Positions 1 through 9,763 of a DNA stretch of 64,000 nt are shown in pieces. The stretch is from Halomonas sp. (GTDB taxonomy: Bacteria > Pseudomonadota > Gammaproteobacteria > Pseudomonadales > Halomonadaceae), in NCBI RefSeq assembly GCF_011050415.1, contig NZ_DRFS01000024.1:248001-312000 (forward strand). The letters run 5' to 3'. The notes beneath the pieces were generated by a model. The model did no database searches, was not told where the DNA came from, and saw only the letters and a program-made list of their open reading frames with translations. The stretch's first letter is position 1. Every line of letters begins with the position of its first letter. Position numbers and translations under genes: made by a program.

Positions 1-422
1 GCTTCTAAGCCTTTGCGCGTCCAACTCCGCCCGCTCCATAAAAACACATTTTTAGCGGTTTGTTGGCTTAACGTACTGGCACCGCGCAATCGCCCACCGT
101 CTCGACTGGTTTGCCATGCACGCTGCAGCTCAACGAGATCAAAACCGCGATGATGCGGAAAGCGCTGATCTTCAGCGGCGATTACCGCTAATTTGGCGTT
201 AGCAGACAGAGAGTCCCAGCTGCGCCACTCACGCTGTATGCGAATTGGCTCACTGCTGACCCAACTCTGTATTTTGCGCTCCACCATCACCATTGAACCG
301 GGTGGAGGCACGACACTAAACAGCAGCACCACTGCCACAGAGAAGAGCGCAAACGCCAACGCGCCGCGCCATACAAAGCGCCACATTAGGCGCATTAAAC
401 GGCGCAGCGAGCGATTGAGCAT
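1..422 (-). CDS. mtgA: Monofunctional peptidoglycan transglycosylase MtgA, partial (C-terminus outside window)
   Basis: The reverse strand reads open from an ATG at 422 to the window edge (140 complete codons, no stop). The N-terminus is basic (MLNRSLRRLMRLMWR) followed by one hydrophobic segment at about residues 19-41, a signal anchor. The glycosyltransferase family 51 signatures then follow: AEDQRFPHHRGFD, with the catalytic Glu, and GASTLSQQTAKNVFLW. MtgA polymerises glycan strands from lipid II at the periplasmic face and lacks a transpeptidase domain. The start has an AAGGA SD that overlaps the stop codon of fghA, so translation may be coupled. The gene is truncated only because the window ends. 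Confidence 0.93.
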   Translation of the reverse strand, partial: MLNRSLRRLMRLMWRFVWRGALAFALFSVAVVLLFSVVPPPGSMVMVERKIQSWVSSEPIRIQREWRSWDSLSANAKLAVIAAEDQRFPHHRGFDLVELQRAWQTSRDGGRLRGASTLSQQTAKNVFLWSGRSWTRKGLE

Positions 423-432
423 TTAGCTATCC

Positions 433-1287
433 TTAACGCTTCATGAGATGGTCTGCATGATAGCGCAGATGATCCTCAATGAACGAGGCAATAAAGAAGT
501 AACTATGATCGTAGCCCGGCTGACGGCGCAGCGTTAGTGGGTGATCATGCGCTTCACAAACGGCCTCTAAACGCTCAGGCTGAAGCTGCTCTTCCAGAAA
601 TTGGTCTGCCTCCCCCTGGTCGATAAACAGGCGTTGACGTGAAGCACCATTAGCGACCAGTTCGCAAGCATCATACTGGCGCCAACGCGACTCATCTTGG
701 CCGAGATAAGCAGTAAACGCTTGCTGACCCCATGGACTGTTCATTGGATTGACCACGGGTGAAAAGGCCGATACTGACCGGAAGCGCCCTGGGTGACGTA
801 GTGCCAGGATCAGCGCGCCATGTCCGCCCATCGAGTGACCGCTAATAGATTCGCGACCATTGACCGGAAAGTGCTGGCGCACCACGGAAGGCAACTCTTC
901 TACTACGTAGTCGTACATGCGGTAATGTGACTTCCACGGCTCTTCCGTCGCGTTGACGTAGAACCCAGCCCCAGAACCCAGATCGAAACTTTCATGCTCA
1001 CCGGGTAAATCGGTTCCCCGTGGACTGGTATCAGGGCAAACAATCGCAATACCTAGCTCAGCCGCTAAGCGGTGGGCACCCGCTTTCTGCATGAAGTTTT
1101 CATCATTGCAGGTCAGCCCAGAGAGCCACCAAAGCAGCGGTACCCGCTCGTTCTCTGCCTGGGGCGGCAGGTAAACGGCGAAAATCATGTCGCAGTCCAG
1201 CGCACGGGAGTAGTGGCGGTAGCGCTTATGCCAGCCACCGAAGCTACGGTTAGCAGACACCAGTTCTAAAGTTTCACTCATGCTCAT
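433..1287 (-). CDS. fghA: S-formylglutathione hydrolase
   Basis: Serine esterase of the esterase D family. It hydrolyses S-formylglutathione to formate and glutathione, the second step of glutathione-dependent formaldehyde detoxification. The 284-residue length fits the family. The nucleophile elbow GHSMGG places Ser152, and Asp228 (GEADQF) and His261 (GYDHSYF) complete a plausible triad. The first ATG is chosen because GGAA lies about 8 nt upstream; a second ATG two codons later is possible. It lies 96 bp downstream of frmA on the same strand, which supplies its substrate, and 10 bp upstream of mtgA, so the three are probably co-transcribed. Confidence 0.96.
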   Translation of the reverse strand: MSMSETLELVSANRSFGGWHKRYRHYSRALDCDMIFAVYLPPQAENERVPLLWWLSGLTCNDENFMQKAGAHRLAAELGIAIVCPDTSPRGTDLPGEHESFDLGSGAGFYVNATEEPWKSHYRMYDYVVEELPSVVRQHFPVNGRESISGHSMGGHGALILALRHPGRFRSVSAFSPVVNPMNSPWGQQAFTAYLGQDESRWRQYDACELVANGASRQRLFIDQGEADQFLEEQLQPERLEAVCEAHDHPLTLRRQPGYDHSYFFIASFIEDHLRYHADHLMKR

Positions 1288-1383
1288 GGGCAGGTTCCTT
1301 TAAATGCAGCAAACGCGGCAGGCTTACCCTACCGCGTTTTAGCGTTCCAAACGTGCTTTCTATACTACTTAATAATGCTGGGC

Positions 1384-2493
<1,110 letters not shown>

Positions 2494-2560
2494 TTATCAC
2501 TCCTTATCAATCGCCAACAGCAAGCAATAGCCCGCTGCTCGATCAGTTTTCCGTGCTTGC

Positions 2561-2589
2561 AGTGTAGGCCAGTTGGGCGCAGTTGATAA
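2561..2589 (-). promoter_or_regulatory. Candidate sigma-70 promoter for frmA-fghA
   Basis: Read on the minus strand, TTATCA (2589-2584) and TACACT (2566-2561) are separated by exactly 17 bp, each matching the consensus at 4 of 6 positions. It lies about 70 bp upstream of the frmA ATG. Prediction from sequence only. Confidence 0.45.
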
Positions 2590-2606
2590 AGCGGGATACA
2601 CTCACA

Positions 2607-2632
2607 AGATTATTGCCGCTGAGCAACAATCT
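2607..2632. promoter_or_regulatory. Candidate LysR operator (inverted repeat)
   Basis: AGATTATTGC and GCAACAATCT form 10-bp arms with one mismatch around a 6-bp spacer. The centre lies about 65 bp upstream of the predicted frmA transcription start and about 48 bp upstream of the lysR start codon. This is the usual placement of a LysR-family recognition site that activates one gene and represses its own divergent gene. Binding is inferred. Confidence 0.45.
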
Positions 2633-2667
2633 ATTCTAACCACCATTAACTAAAGCTAGGAGTTAAC

Positions 2668-3564
2668 ATGCAGCACTGGGGCCGTATCGAAGCGTTTGTT
2701 GAAGTGGTGCGCCTGGGAACCTTTTCGGCCGCTGCCCGACATTTAAAAGTGTCGACATCCCATATCAGCCGGTTAGTGAGTCAGCTCGAAAACCAGCTTG
2801 GCGTACAGCTGCTATATCGCACTACCCGCCAAATACGCTTAACTGACGCGGGCACCACTTATGTTGAGCACTGCCGCCACCTGTTTGATGGGCTGCGCGA
2901 CGCTGAACAGGCGCTTAGCGAACTCCAGGCCAAACCCAATGGGCTGCTGAAACTTACTTCAGCAACCACCTTTGGAGAGCGCTTTATCGCGCCACTGGTT
3001 AATGACTTTCAGTGTTTACACCCCCAACTAGATGTTCACATGCACTTTACCAACCGTCCGGTTGAGCTGATTGAGGAGGGTTACGATATTGCGATTCGCA
3101 TGGGAGTGTTAAAGGATTCCAGCTTAATCGCCAGACGCCTTTGCGACCGGCGCGAATATATCGTTGGCTCACAAAGTTACTTTCGCCAAGCGCCACGCCC
3201 CCACACGCTCGGTGAGCTTAGTCAGCACCGCTGCCTGATTGGCTCGCGCCCCAACTGGTTATTTGAGGTTAACGGCCAGCGACGCGAGGTGCGTGTAGAA
3301 GGGTGCTGGACCGGCAACTCTGGCCCGGCTTTGTTAGATGCAGCGCGTAAAGGGTTGGGGCTGGCTCAGCTACCTGACTATTACGTTGCCCCTTACCTTG
3401 CCAGCGGCGAGCTGGTGGCTGTGCTGGAACCCTTTCAACACCACGATACCGCCGTATGGGCGGTTTACCCTCGCCATCGCCATCTGTCGCCTAAAATTCG
3501 TCAGCTAGTCGATTATCTGGTCGCCAACATTGGCCGCTTGCTTCCCCGTAATCCGCTGACATAG
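2668..3564 (+). CDS. LysR-family transcriptional regulator, divergent from frmA
   Basis: The 298-residue protein has an N-terminal winged HTH (about residues 1-60) with typical LysR spacing (FSAAARHLKVSTSHISR, then LENQLGVQLLYRTTR). A periplasmic-binding-protein-like effector domain follows from about residue 90. A clear AGGAG SD sits upstream of the ATG. It is read divergently from frmA across 174 bp that hold a palindrome, so it probably regulates the formaldehyde pair and itself. The effector is not predictable. It resembles the large CrgA/DsdC-like branch whose members often act on adjacent oxidoreductases. Confidence 0.85.
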   Translation: MQHWGRIEAFVEVVRLGTFSAAARHLKVSTSHISRLVSQLENQLGVQLLYRTTRQIRLTDAGTTYVEHCRHLFDGLRDAEQALSELQAKPNGLLKLTSATTFGERFIAPLVNDFQCLHPQLDVHMHFTNRPVELIEEGYDIAIRMGVLKDSSLIARRLCDRREYIVGSQSYFRQAPRPHTLGELSQHRCLIGSRPNWLFEVNGQRREVRVEGCWTGNSGPALLDAARKGLGLAQLPDYYVAPYLASGELVAVLEPFQHHDTAVWAVYPRHRHLSPKIRQLVDYLVANIGRLLPRNPLT

Positions 3565-3605
3565 CAGTTGATAACTCAGCACTTGATGATCCTGCAGTTA
3601 ATGAT

Positions 3606-4976
3606 TTAGCACTCAATGGCGTTAACAGCGAGGCCGCCTTTTGACGTCTCTTTGTATTTGTCCTGCATATCCCGACCTGTGTCGCGCATGGTGCGAATCA
3701 CCTTATCCAGTGAAATAAAGTGCTCTCCATCGCCATGCATTGCCATGCGGGCGGCATTGATTGCCTTGACCGAAGCGATCGCGTTTCGCTCAATGCAGGG
3801 CACCTGAACCAGCCCGCCCACAGGGTCGCAGGTCAACCCGAGGTTATGCTCTAAGCCTATCTCAGCGGCATTTTCCACCTGACCTGGCGTTCCACCCAAT
3901 ACTTCGGCAAGCCCTGCAGCGGCCATTGCGCAGGCAGACCCTACTTCGCCTTGGCAACCAACTTCAGCGCCAGAGATAGAGGCATTCTTTTTACACAAAA
4001 TACCGACAGCGCCCGCAGTGAGTAGAAAATCGACCACATCAGCATCGCAGGCATCGGGCTCAAATTTTAAATAATATGCCAATACGGCAGGTACGATGCC
4101 CGCCGCACCGTTGGTGGGCGCGGTGACCATGCGACGCCCTGCGGCGTTCTCTTCGTTTACCGCTAAGGCAAAGACATTCACCCAGTCCATAACGGTAAAA
4201 CTCGTTACGATCATGCGCTGGTTGGTGGGCGGGTGAAGCAGCGCCTGATGGAGCATCTGTGCTCGCCGGCGTACATTTAACCCGCCGGGCAAATGTCCGG
4301 TAGCACGTAGGCCATTATCAATACTGTCGCTCATGGCATGCCAAATGGTCAGCAGCTCTTCACGAATGGCCGCTTCAGTACGCCAGGCTTTCTCGTTTTC
4401 CAACATTAGCTGGCTAATGCGCAACTGGTGCTGCTGGCATAGGGCAAGCAGTTCAGCGGCGGTATTGAAGGGGAAAGCTAGTTCAGTGGCGTCTTCGCCA
4501 ACCTCACCTTGCTCTGCTTTTGCTTGATCGACATAGAAACCGCCGCCAAGCGAATAAAAGGTGTTCGTCGCGACCACTTCTTCACCGTGATAAGCGCTTA
4601 AGATCATCGCGTTAGGATGAAAAGCCAGGCAGGTCTCGTCCCACAGCACATCATCGCGACGTGAAAAGCTGATCTGCTGACCATTAGCCAGCACTAGCGG
4701 GGCACCCTCATCAAGTGACGTTAACCTTGCATCAATGCTGTCGGGGTCAATACTGTCGGGCGCTTCACCCATTAAGCCCATGATGACCGCTTTGTCAGTG
4801 CAGTGACCGATACCCGTGGCAGCAAGCGAGCCGTGTAGCGTTACTACTAGCCGAGTAATAGCGGTTTCTTTATCAAGCGCTAGGGCAAAATCCCGCGCGG
4901 CCCGCATCGGGCCGACCGTGTGTGAGCTGGATGGGCCGATGCCAATGCGAAATAGATCAAACACACTAATAGCCAT
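3606..4976 (-). CDS. sdaA: L-serine ammonia-lyase (iron-sulfur, single chain)
   Basis: Deaminates L-serine to pyruvate and ammonia with a [4Fe-4S] cluster. The N-terminal domain opens with SVFDLFRIGIGPSSSHT, the family hallmark. The catalytic part carries conserved cysteines in GAVGILCKKN, EVGCQGEVGSAC and CDPVGGL plus VPCIERNA, consistent with cluster ligation. The start used is the ATG at 4976, which has GAGG 9 nt upstream. A GTG five codons earlier is in frame but overlaps that SD. This gives 456 residues, normal for the fused alpha-beta type. The gene stands alone between the LysR gene and a divergent membrane-protein gene. Confidence 0.96.
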   Translation of the reverse strand: MAISVFDLFRIGIGPSSSHTVGPMRAARDFALALDKETAITRLVVTLHGSLAATGIGHCTDKAVIMGLMGEAPDSIDPDSIDARLTSLDEGAPLVLANGQQISFSRRDDVLWDETCLAFHPNAMILSAYHGEEVVATNTFYSLGGGFYVDQAKAEQGEVGEDATELAFPFNTAAELLALCQQHQLRISQLMLENEKAWRTEAAIREELLTIWHAMSDSIDNGLRATGHLPGGLNVRRRAQMLHQALLHPPTNQRMIVTSFTVMDWVNVFALAVNEENAAGRRMVTAPTNGAAGIVPAVLAYYLKFEPDACDADVVDFLLTAGAVGILCKKNASISGAEVGCQGEVGSACAMAAAGLAEVLGGTPGQVENAAEIGLEHNLGLTCDPVGGLVQVPCIERNAIASVKAINAARMAMHGDGEHFISLDKVIRTMRDTGRDMQDKYKETSKGGLAVNAIEC

Positions 4977-5177
4977 GTGATTACGCCTCACAACATTATC
5001 ATTGCTTCATTATTAGCTACTTTGCAGCGCCAACCACCAAACGTCGAGCGTTTAACCGAAATATCAACGTGCAAGCAAATAAGTGTGACGATATAATGAA
5101 CATTCAACTATGCATGTTTGCTGTCGCGCTGGGCATCACCCCTATCGCATAGGCGCTATTCTTGATAAGGATGTCGT

Positions 5178-5825
5178 ATGTCTTCCCCTCCTGCTTGGCC
5201 TATTGATTTTCGCACCACCTTGCTGCGAGCAACGCTTTATGTGCTGTTTATTGGCGGCATCGCCCAAGGCGCTTATCTTGAAGCGATTTATCTTCCTTCT
5301 GTGCGCTTTACCGAGCTTGGGTTTACGGAATTTACGCAGACTGTCATATTAGCTACATGTTGCCTAATGCTCATCTATATTCGTCACGTACTAAAAGTAT
5401 GGCCGACAGTCACTCTGCTGCTATTGGCATTTATTGCTGCTTCTTTAGTGCGCGAGCAAGACTATTTTTTTGATGAGTACGTTGCGCGCAATACATGGAA
5501 AGTATTGGTATCACTAATCGTGATTCCCTCAATTGTATGGGTGGTGATTCAACGGCGACGCTTTATTGAGGAGTTCGTCAGCTATAGCAACACCTTTGCC
5601 TTTGGGCTGTTCGCTGCAGGCGTGCTTACCACCTATGTGTTTTCGCGCTTGTATGGACGTCAGATTTTTTGGCGCGCGGTACTCGAAGATAATTATGTAC
5701 GTGAATTTAAAGACGTCGCCGAAGAAGTCGTTGAGCTGCTCGGCTATAGTTTAATTCTATTCGCAACTCTTGAGTTACTACTGCTGGCATTACGTATTCA
5801 TAAGGCCCGCCGCGTCACCAATTAA
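5178..5825 (+). CDS. Uncharacterised polytopic membrane protein
   Basis: I do not recognise a named family. The 215-residue protein has about five hydrophobic segments: roughly residues 17-33, 51-68, 74-88, 109-124 and 137-156, with a possible last one at 187-207. A charged stretch with acidic residues (VLEDNYVREFKDVAEEVVE) precedes the last segment. The SD AAGGA lies ahead of the ATG. The gene is isolated, diverges from sdaA, and is followed by a good terminator, so it looks like a single transcription unit. The architecture would fit a small sensor or lipid-associated membrane protein, but no function can be assigned. Confidence 0.75.
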   Translation: MSSPPAWPIDFRTTLLRATLYVLFIGGIAQGAYLEAIYLPSVRFTELGFTEFTQTVILATCCLMLIYIRHVLKVWPTVTLLLLAFIAASLVREQDYFFDEYVARNTWKVLVSLIVIPSIVWVVIQRRRFIEEFVSYSNTFAFGLFAAGVLTTYVFSRLYGRQIFWRAVLEDNYVREFKDVAEEVVELLGYSLILFATLELLLLALRIHKARRVTN

Positions 5826-5862
5826 GTATCCTTTCTACTATTTCCTGAATCTCATCATTAAG

Positions 5863-5899
5863 CGCCGCCCTGGCATCATCTAGGGCGGCGTTTCATTTT
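5863..5899 (+). terminator. Rho-independent terminator after the membrane protein gene
   Basis: A perfect 9-bp GC-rich stem (CGCCGCCCT / AGGGCGGCG) with a 10-nt loop is followed by TTTCATTTTT. Confidence 0.85.
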
Positions 5900-6017
5900 T
5901 CAAATCTCGTCATGCAAAAAGCCGTTTGCGGCCTGACACACTTCAACGTAGTGTCGGCTGCCACGCCTCCTAGGCACGTCTTCCACTAAAAAACCCCACA
6001 TTGACGATATAAACCTT

Positions 6018-7589
6018 ATGACAAATCCACAAAATCGTGAAGAAAACCTAAAGCGGGGCGCCTTTACGCGCTTCCTCGATAGCGTTGAGTGGCTTGGTAA
6101 TCTACTTCCACATCCCGTGACGCTATTTGCGATTCTATGTTTGCTGGTCGTCGTTGCCAGTGGCATTGCCGGTGCCCTTGGCGTCTCTGTCGCTGATCCG
6201 CGACCCGCCAATGAAGGCGAATGGATCGCCGTCAACTCGCTGCTGAATGCCGAAGGGTTGCGGCGCTTAATTACCGAGATGGTGACCAACTTTACAGGAT
6301 TTGCTCCCCTTGGCACCGTCCTCGTAGCGATGCTGGGCGTAGGCGTCGCCGAACACTCTGGGTTACTTTCCGCCAGCATGCGCGCGCTGGTACTCAACCG
6401 CTCACCACGTATTGTGACCTACGCAGTGGTTTTTGCGGGCATCATGTCCAATACCGCTGCTGAACTCGGCTATGTAGTACTGATTCCGTTGGCAGCGATG
6501 ATCTTCCACTCTCTGGGGCGACACCCACTGGCAGGCTTGGCAGCTGCTTTCTGTGGCGTATCCGGTGGCTATAGTGCCAACTTGCTTATCGGCACAGTAG
6601 ATCCATTGCTCTCAGGGATTACGCAAGAAGCCGCCCGCCTGCTCGATCCTGCCTATATCGTGGGAGCTGAAGCCAACTGGTTCTTTATGTTCGTCAGCAC
6701 TTTCTTTGTCACCATCATTGGCGGCCTAGTGACTGAGTATATTGTTGAACCCAAACTGGGCAGATTTGATTCAGCCTATGCTGAAGGCGACATTGACCAG
6801 CAGCGTATGGAAGGTCTGTCCGACAATGAAAAGCGCGCACTCAAAGGGACTGGCCTAACATTTCTGGTGATTGTTGCCTTGCTCGTCGCTATGGTGGTGC
6901 CAGAAAGTGGCATTCTGCGCAATCCTGAAACAGGCCTAGTCAGCGGATCACCCTTCTTACGCGGCATTGTGGTGGTCGTTGCAGTCTCCTTTGTTGTACT
7001 GGGTTTTACCTATGGTCGACTTGCCGGCACCATGCATAATGACCGCGACGTGGTCAATGCCATGGCAAAAAGCATGAGTAGCCTTGGCTTATATATCGTG
7101 CTGGTATTTTTTGCAGCGCAGTTCGTGGCACTGTTTAATTGGAGCAACTTTGGCACCGTTACCGCTGTTGCTGGAGCAGGCTTATTAGAGTCGCTTGGGT
7201 TAAGCGGCCCTGGGCTTTTCGCACTGTTTATTATTATGTGTGCCATCGTCAACCTATCGCTAGGCAGTGCCTCAGCCCAGTGGGCAGTCACGGCTCCCAT
7301 CTTTGTGCCGATGCTTATGCTGATGGGCTACGCACCAGAAGTGATTCAAGCGGCCTACCGGATTGGTGATTCAGTAACCAACTTGATTACACCAATGATG
7401 AGCTATTTCGGTTTGATCATGGCGATTGCTGCTCGCTACCGTAAAGACATGGGTATCGGTACACTCGTAGCGATTATGCTGCCTTATACCCTGTTTATGC
7501 TGATCGGCTGGAGCCTGCTGTTCTTCGTGTGGGTGTTTGTGTTTGGCCTACCCGTCGGCCCCGGCGCTGCCACGTACTACACGCTCTAA
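6018..7589 (+). CDS. AbgT-family transporter (p-aminobenzoyl-glutamate / sulfonamide type)
   Basis: The 523-residue polytopic inner-membrane protein has the family opening (FLDSVEWLGNLLPHPVTLF). It also carries SNTAAELGYVVLIP and GDSVTNLITPMMSYFGLI, whose helix-breaking residues line the substrate site in AbgT/YdaH/MtrF structures. Family members import p-aminobenzoyl-glutamate or export sulfonamides using the proton or sodium gradient; direction and substrate cannot be told here. No AbgA/AbgB hydrolase is adjacent, which weakens a catabolic import role. No strong SD is visible before the ATG at 6018, but the conserved N-terminus starts soon after. It is flanked by terminators, so it is probably monocistronic. 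Confidence 0.9.
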   Translation: MTNPQNREENLKRGAFTRFLDSVEWLGNLLPHPVTLFAILCLLVVVASGIAGALGVSVADPRPANEGEWIAVNSLLNAEGLRRLITEMVTNFTGFAPLGTVLVAMLGVGVAEHSGLLSASMRALVLNRSPRIVTYAVVFAGIMSNTAAELGYVVLIPLAAMIFHSLGRHPLAGLAAAFCGVSGGYSANLLIGTVDPLLSGITQEAARLLDPAYIVGAEANWFFMFVSTFFVTIIGGLVTEYIVEPKLGRFDSAYAEGDIDQQRMEGLSDNEKRALKGTGLTFLVIVALLVAMVVPESGILRNPETGLVSGSPFLRGIVVVVAVSFVVLGFTYGRLAGTMHNDRDVVNAMAKSMSSLGLYIVLVFFAAQFVALFNWSNFGTVTAVAGAGLLESLGLSGPGLFALFIIMCAIVNLSLGSASAQWAVTAPIFVPMLMLMGYAPEVIQAAYRIGDSVTNLITPMMSYFGLIMAIAARYRKDMGIGTLVAIMLPYTLFMLIGWSLLFFVWVFVFGLPVGPGAATYYTL

Positions 7590-7608
7590 GCTTTAAATGG
7601 CATAACAC

Positions 7609-7643
7609 AAAAAGCCCACCGTTCAGAGAACGGCGGGCTTTTT
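7609..7643. terminator. Bidirectional terminator between the AbgT gene and rpoD
   Basis: AAAAAGCCC.CCGTT pairs with AACGG.GGGCTTTTT around a 5-nt loop, with a single A/C mismatch. A-rich and T-rich flanks suit termination from both convergent genes. Confidence 0.9.
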
Positions 7644-7693
7644 GGTTTTCGTGGCTACTCTATTCACCACTCACTCTTAACTACTTGCGGCTT

Positions 7694-9538
7694 TCACTCG
7701 TCCAGGAAAGAACGTAGTGGTTCAGAGCGGCTTGGGTGACGCAGCTTACGCAGCGCTTTAGCTTCAATCTGACGAATCCGCTCGCGGGTAACGTCAAACT
7801 GCTTGCCCACCTCTTCCAGCGTATGGTCGGTATTCATATCGATACCGAAACGCATACGCAGCACCTTCGCTTCGCGGGCGGTCAAACCACCCAGCACGTT
7901 GCGCGTCGCTTCGATAAGACCTTCACCAGTGGCCATATCGATCGGTAGCAGCATGGTACCGTCTTCGATAAAGTCGCCCAGGTGTGAATCATCATCGTCA
8001 CCAATCGGCGTCTCCATGGAGATCGGCTCTTTGGCAATTTTAAGCACCTTGCGTACTTTGTCTTCCGGCATCTCCAAGCGTTCGCCCAATTCTTCCGGCG
8101 TCGGCTCACGGCCCATTTCCTGCAGCATCTGACGCGATACCCGATTGAGCTTATTGATCGTCTCAATCATATGCACCGGTATACGGATGGTACGCGCCTG
8201 GTCGGCAATCGAGCGAGTGATCGCCTGACGAATCCACCAGGTAGCATAAGTCGAGAACTTATAACCACGGCGGTATTCGAACTTGTCGACCGCTTTCATC
8301 AAGCCGATGTTGCCTTCCTGGATCAAATCCAAGAACTGCAGACCACGGTTGGTATATTTCTTGGCAATCGAGATAACCAAACGCAAGTTGGCCTCAACCA
8401 TCTCTTTCTTGGCGCGGCGCGCTTTCGCTTCACCAATCGAAAGCTTGCGATTCACCTCTTTAAGATCGGCAACCGAGAGTTGCACCATATCTTCTTCAAA
8501 GGCGATCTTGCGCTGAGCCCGCGCGATATCAGCGCGCAGTGGCTCAAGACGGTCAGCATACTTGCTCTGCGCTGCCTGGAAATCATCCAGCCACGTTTTA
8601 CGCGACTCATTACCAGGAAACGACTTAATAAACGTTTTACGCGGCACTTTGGCTTTCTTCACGCACAGCTGCATGACCGCTTTTTCTTGGGCACGCACCT
8701 GCTCAACACTAATACGCACCTGACCAACTAAGCGCTCAAAGTGTTTGGGCACCAGCTTGATGGGCGAGAAAAGCACCGCCAAACGAGCTTGCTCAGCCTT
8801 AAGTTCAGGACTACCACGACCATGTTTGGCAAACGCGGCTTCCACCAAGGCGTTTTGCTCACGAATCTGCTCAAAGCGCGCGCGCGCTTCTTCAGGATCC
8901 GGGCCACCTTCAGTGGCTGTGGAGTCTTCGTCTTCATCGTCGCTATCGACGTCGTCGTCAATCTCGAGCTCGGGTTCCGGCTCAGGCACTTCGGCCTCTG
9001 CTACGCCCGGAATACCCTCATCGGGATCAATGAAACCAGAAAATAGATCTGACAGACGGCCCGGTGCTTCCTCATCCTGAGTAGCATCATAGGCGTCCAG
9101 AATAGACGCGACGGCTCCCGGCAAATATGCCAGGGACGACATCACCTCACGGGTACCCTCTTCAATCCGCTTGGCGATTTCAATTTCGCCTTCACGGGTC
9201 AGAAGCTCAACCGTGCCCATTTCACGCATATACATGCGAACGGGATCAGTGGTGCGGCCTACATCGCTTTCCACGGCGGCAAGAGCCGCAACGGCCTCTT
9301 CCGCAGCGGACTCGTCCGTGGAGTGATCCGACATCATCAAAGTGTCTTCATCTGGCGCTTCTTCAACGACACTAATACCCATGTCGTTAATCATGCCAAT
9401 GATGTCTTCCACTTGATCCGGGTCGGCGATATCCTCGGGTAGATGGTCGTTGACCTCGGCATAGGTCAGGTAACCCTGTTCCTTGCCTCGAGCGATCAAC
9501 TCCTTCAGACGTGACTGCTGCTGCGCATTTCCAGCCAT
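7694..9538 (-). CDS. rpoD: RNA polymerase primary sigma factor RpoD (sigma-70)
   Basis: The 614-residue housekeeping sigma factor shows region 1.1 at about residues 1-80, region 1.2 around [20 protein letters not shown], and an acidic non-conserved insert at about 160-220. Region 2 follows ([14 protein letters not shown] core, [15 protein letters not shown]), then region 3, and region 4 with the [23 protein letters not shown] at the C-terminus. An AGGG SD sits 5 nt before the ATG. It is the last gene of the rpsU-dnaG-rpoD macromolecular synthesis operon, 225 bp after dnaG. That gap may hold an extra rpoD promoter, as known in enterobacteria. Confidence 0.99.
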   Translation of the reverse strand: MAGNAQQQSRLKELIARGKEQGYLTYAEVNDHLPEDIADPDQVEDIIGMINDMGISVVEEAPDEDTLMMSDHSTDESAAEEAVAALAAVESDVGRTTDPVRMYMREMGTVELLTREGEIEIAKRIEEGTREVMSSLAYLPGAVASILDAYDATQDEEAPGRLSDLFSGFIDPDEGIPGVAEAEVPEPEPELEIDDDVDSDDEDEDSTATEGGPDPEEARARFEQIREQNALVEAAFAKHGRGSPELKAEQARLAVLFSPIKLVPKHFERLVGQVRISVEQVRAQEKAVMQLCVKKAKVPRKTFIKSFPGNESRKTWLDDFQAAQSKYADRLEPLRADIARAQRKIAFEEDMVQLSVADLKEVNRKLSIGEAKARRAKKEMVEANLRLVISIAKKYTNRGLQFLDLIQEGNIGLMKAVDKFEYRRGYKFSTYATWWIRQAITRSIADQARTIRIPVHMIETINKLNRVSRQMLQEMGREPTPEELGERLEMPEDKVRKVLKIAKEPISMETPIGDDDDSHLGDFIEDGTMLLPIDMATGEGLIEATRNVLGGLTAREAKVLRMRFGIDMNTDHTLEEVGKQFDVTRERIRQIEAKALRKLRHPSRSEPLRSFLDE

Positions 9539-9763
9539 AGAAACCCTATCTCGACGAAGAAGAATGAAACACCTGGTGCGCTGAATCGATTAAACTCAAC
9601 AAGCCGAACAGTATAGCCCAATCTGGGATAAATTTTCCAGCTTGACGTATTTGCGCGGTCATTCAGGTGTGTTAGGTTGTTCGGTTAGGCCAGCGCTTGG
9701 TGGCTGACCCTATATCTGGTGTTGAGACGCCAATAATTCAACCCCTAACGCCTCAACCCCGCC
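9539..9763. other. dnaG-rpoD intergenic spacer
   Basis: 225 bp without a convincing ORF. Around 9680-9707 there is an imperfect stem (GGTTAG...CTGACC with inner CCA/TGG pairing). In the related E. coli operon this interval carries promoter and processing sites controlling rpoD dosage; that role is assumed here. Confidence 0.3.

Noticed and set aside
193..426. 77-codon plus-strand ORF
   Set aside because: It is antisense to the mtgA coding sequence, which has clear family motifs.
5900..6397. 165-codon minus-strand ORF across the start of the AbgT gene
   Set aside because: Low-complexity Ser/Thr/Arg-rich product, antisense to a conserved transporter; no SD or family pattern.
8171..8731. 186-codon plus-strand ORF within rpoD
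   Set aside because: Antisense shadow of the conserved sigma factor; no independent coding features.
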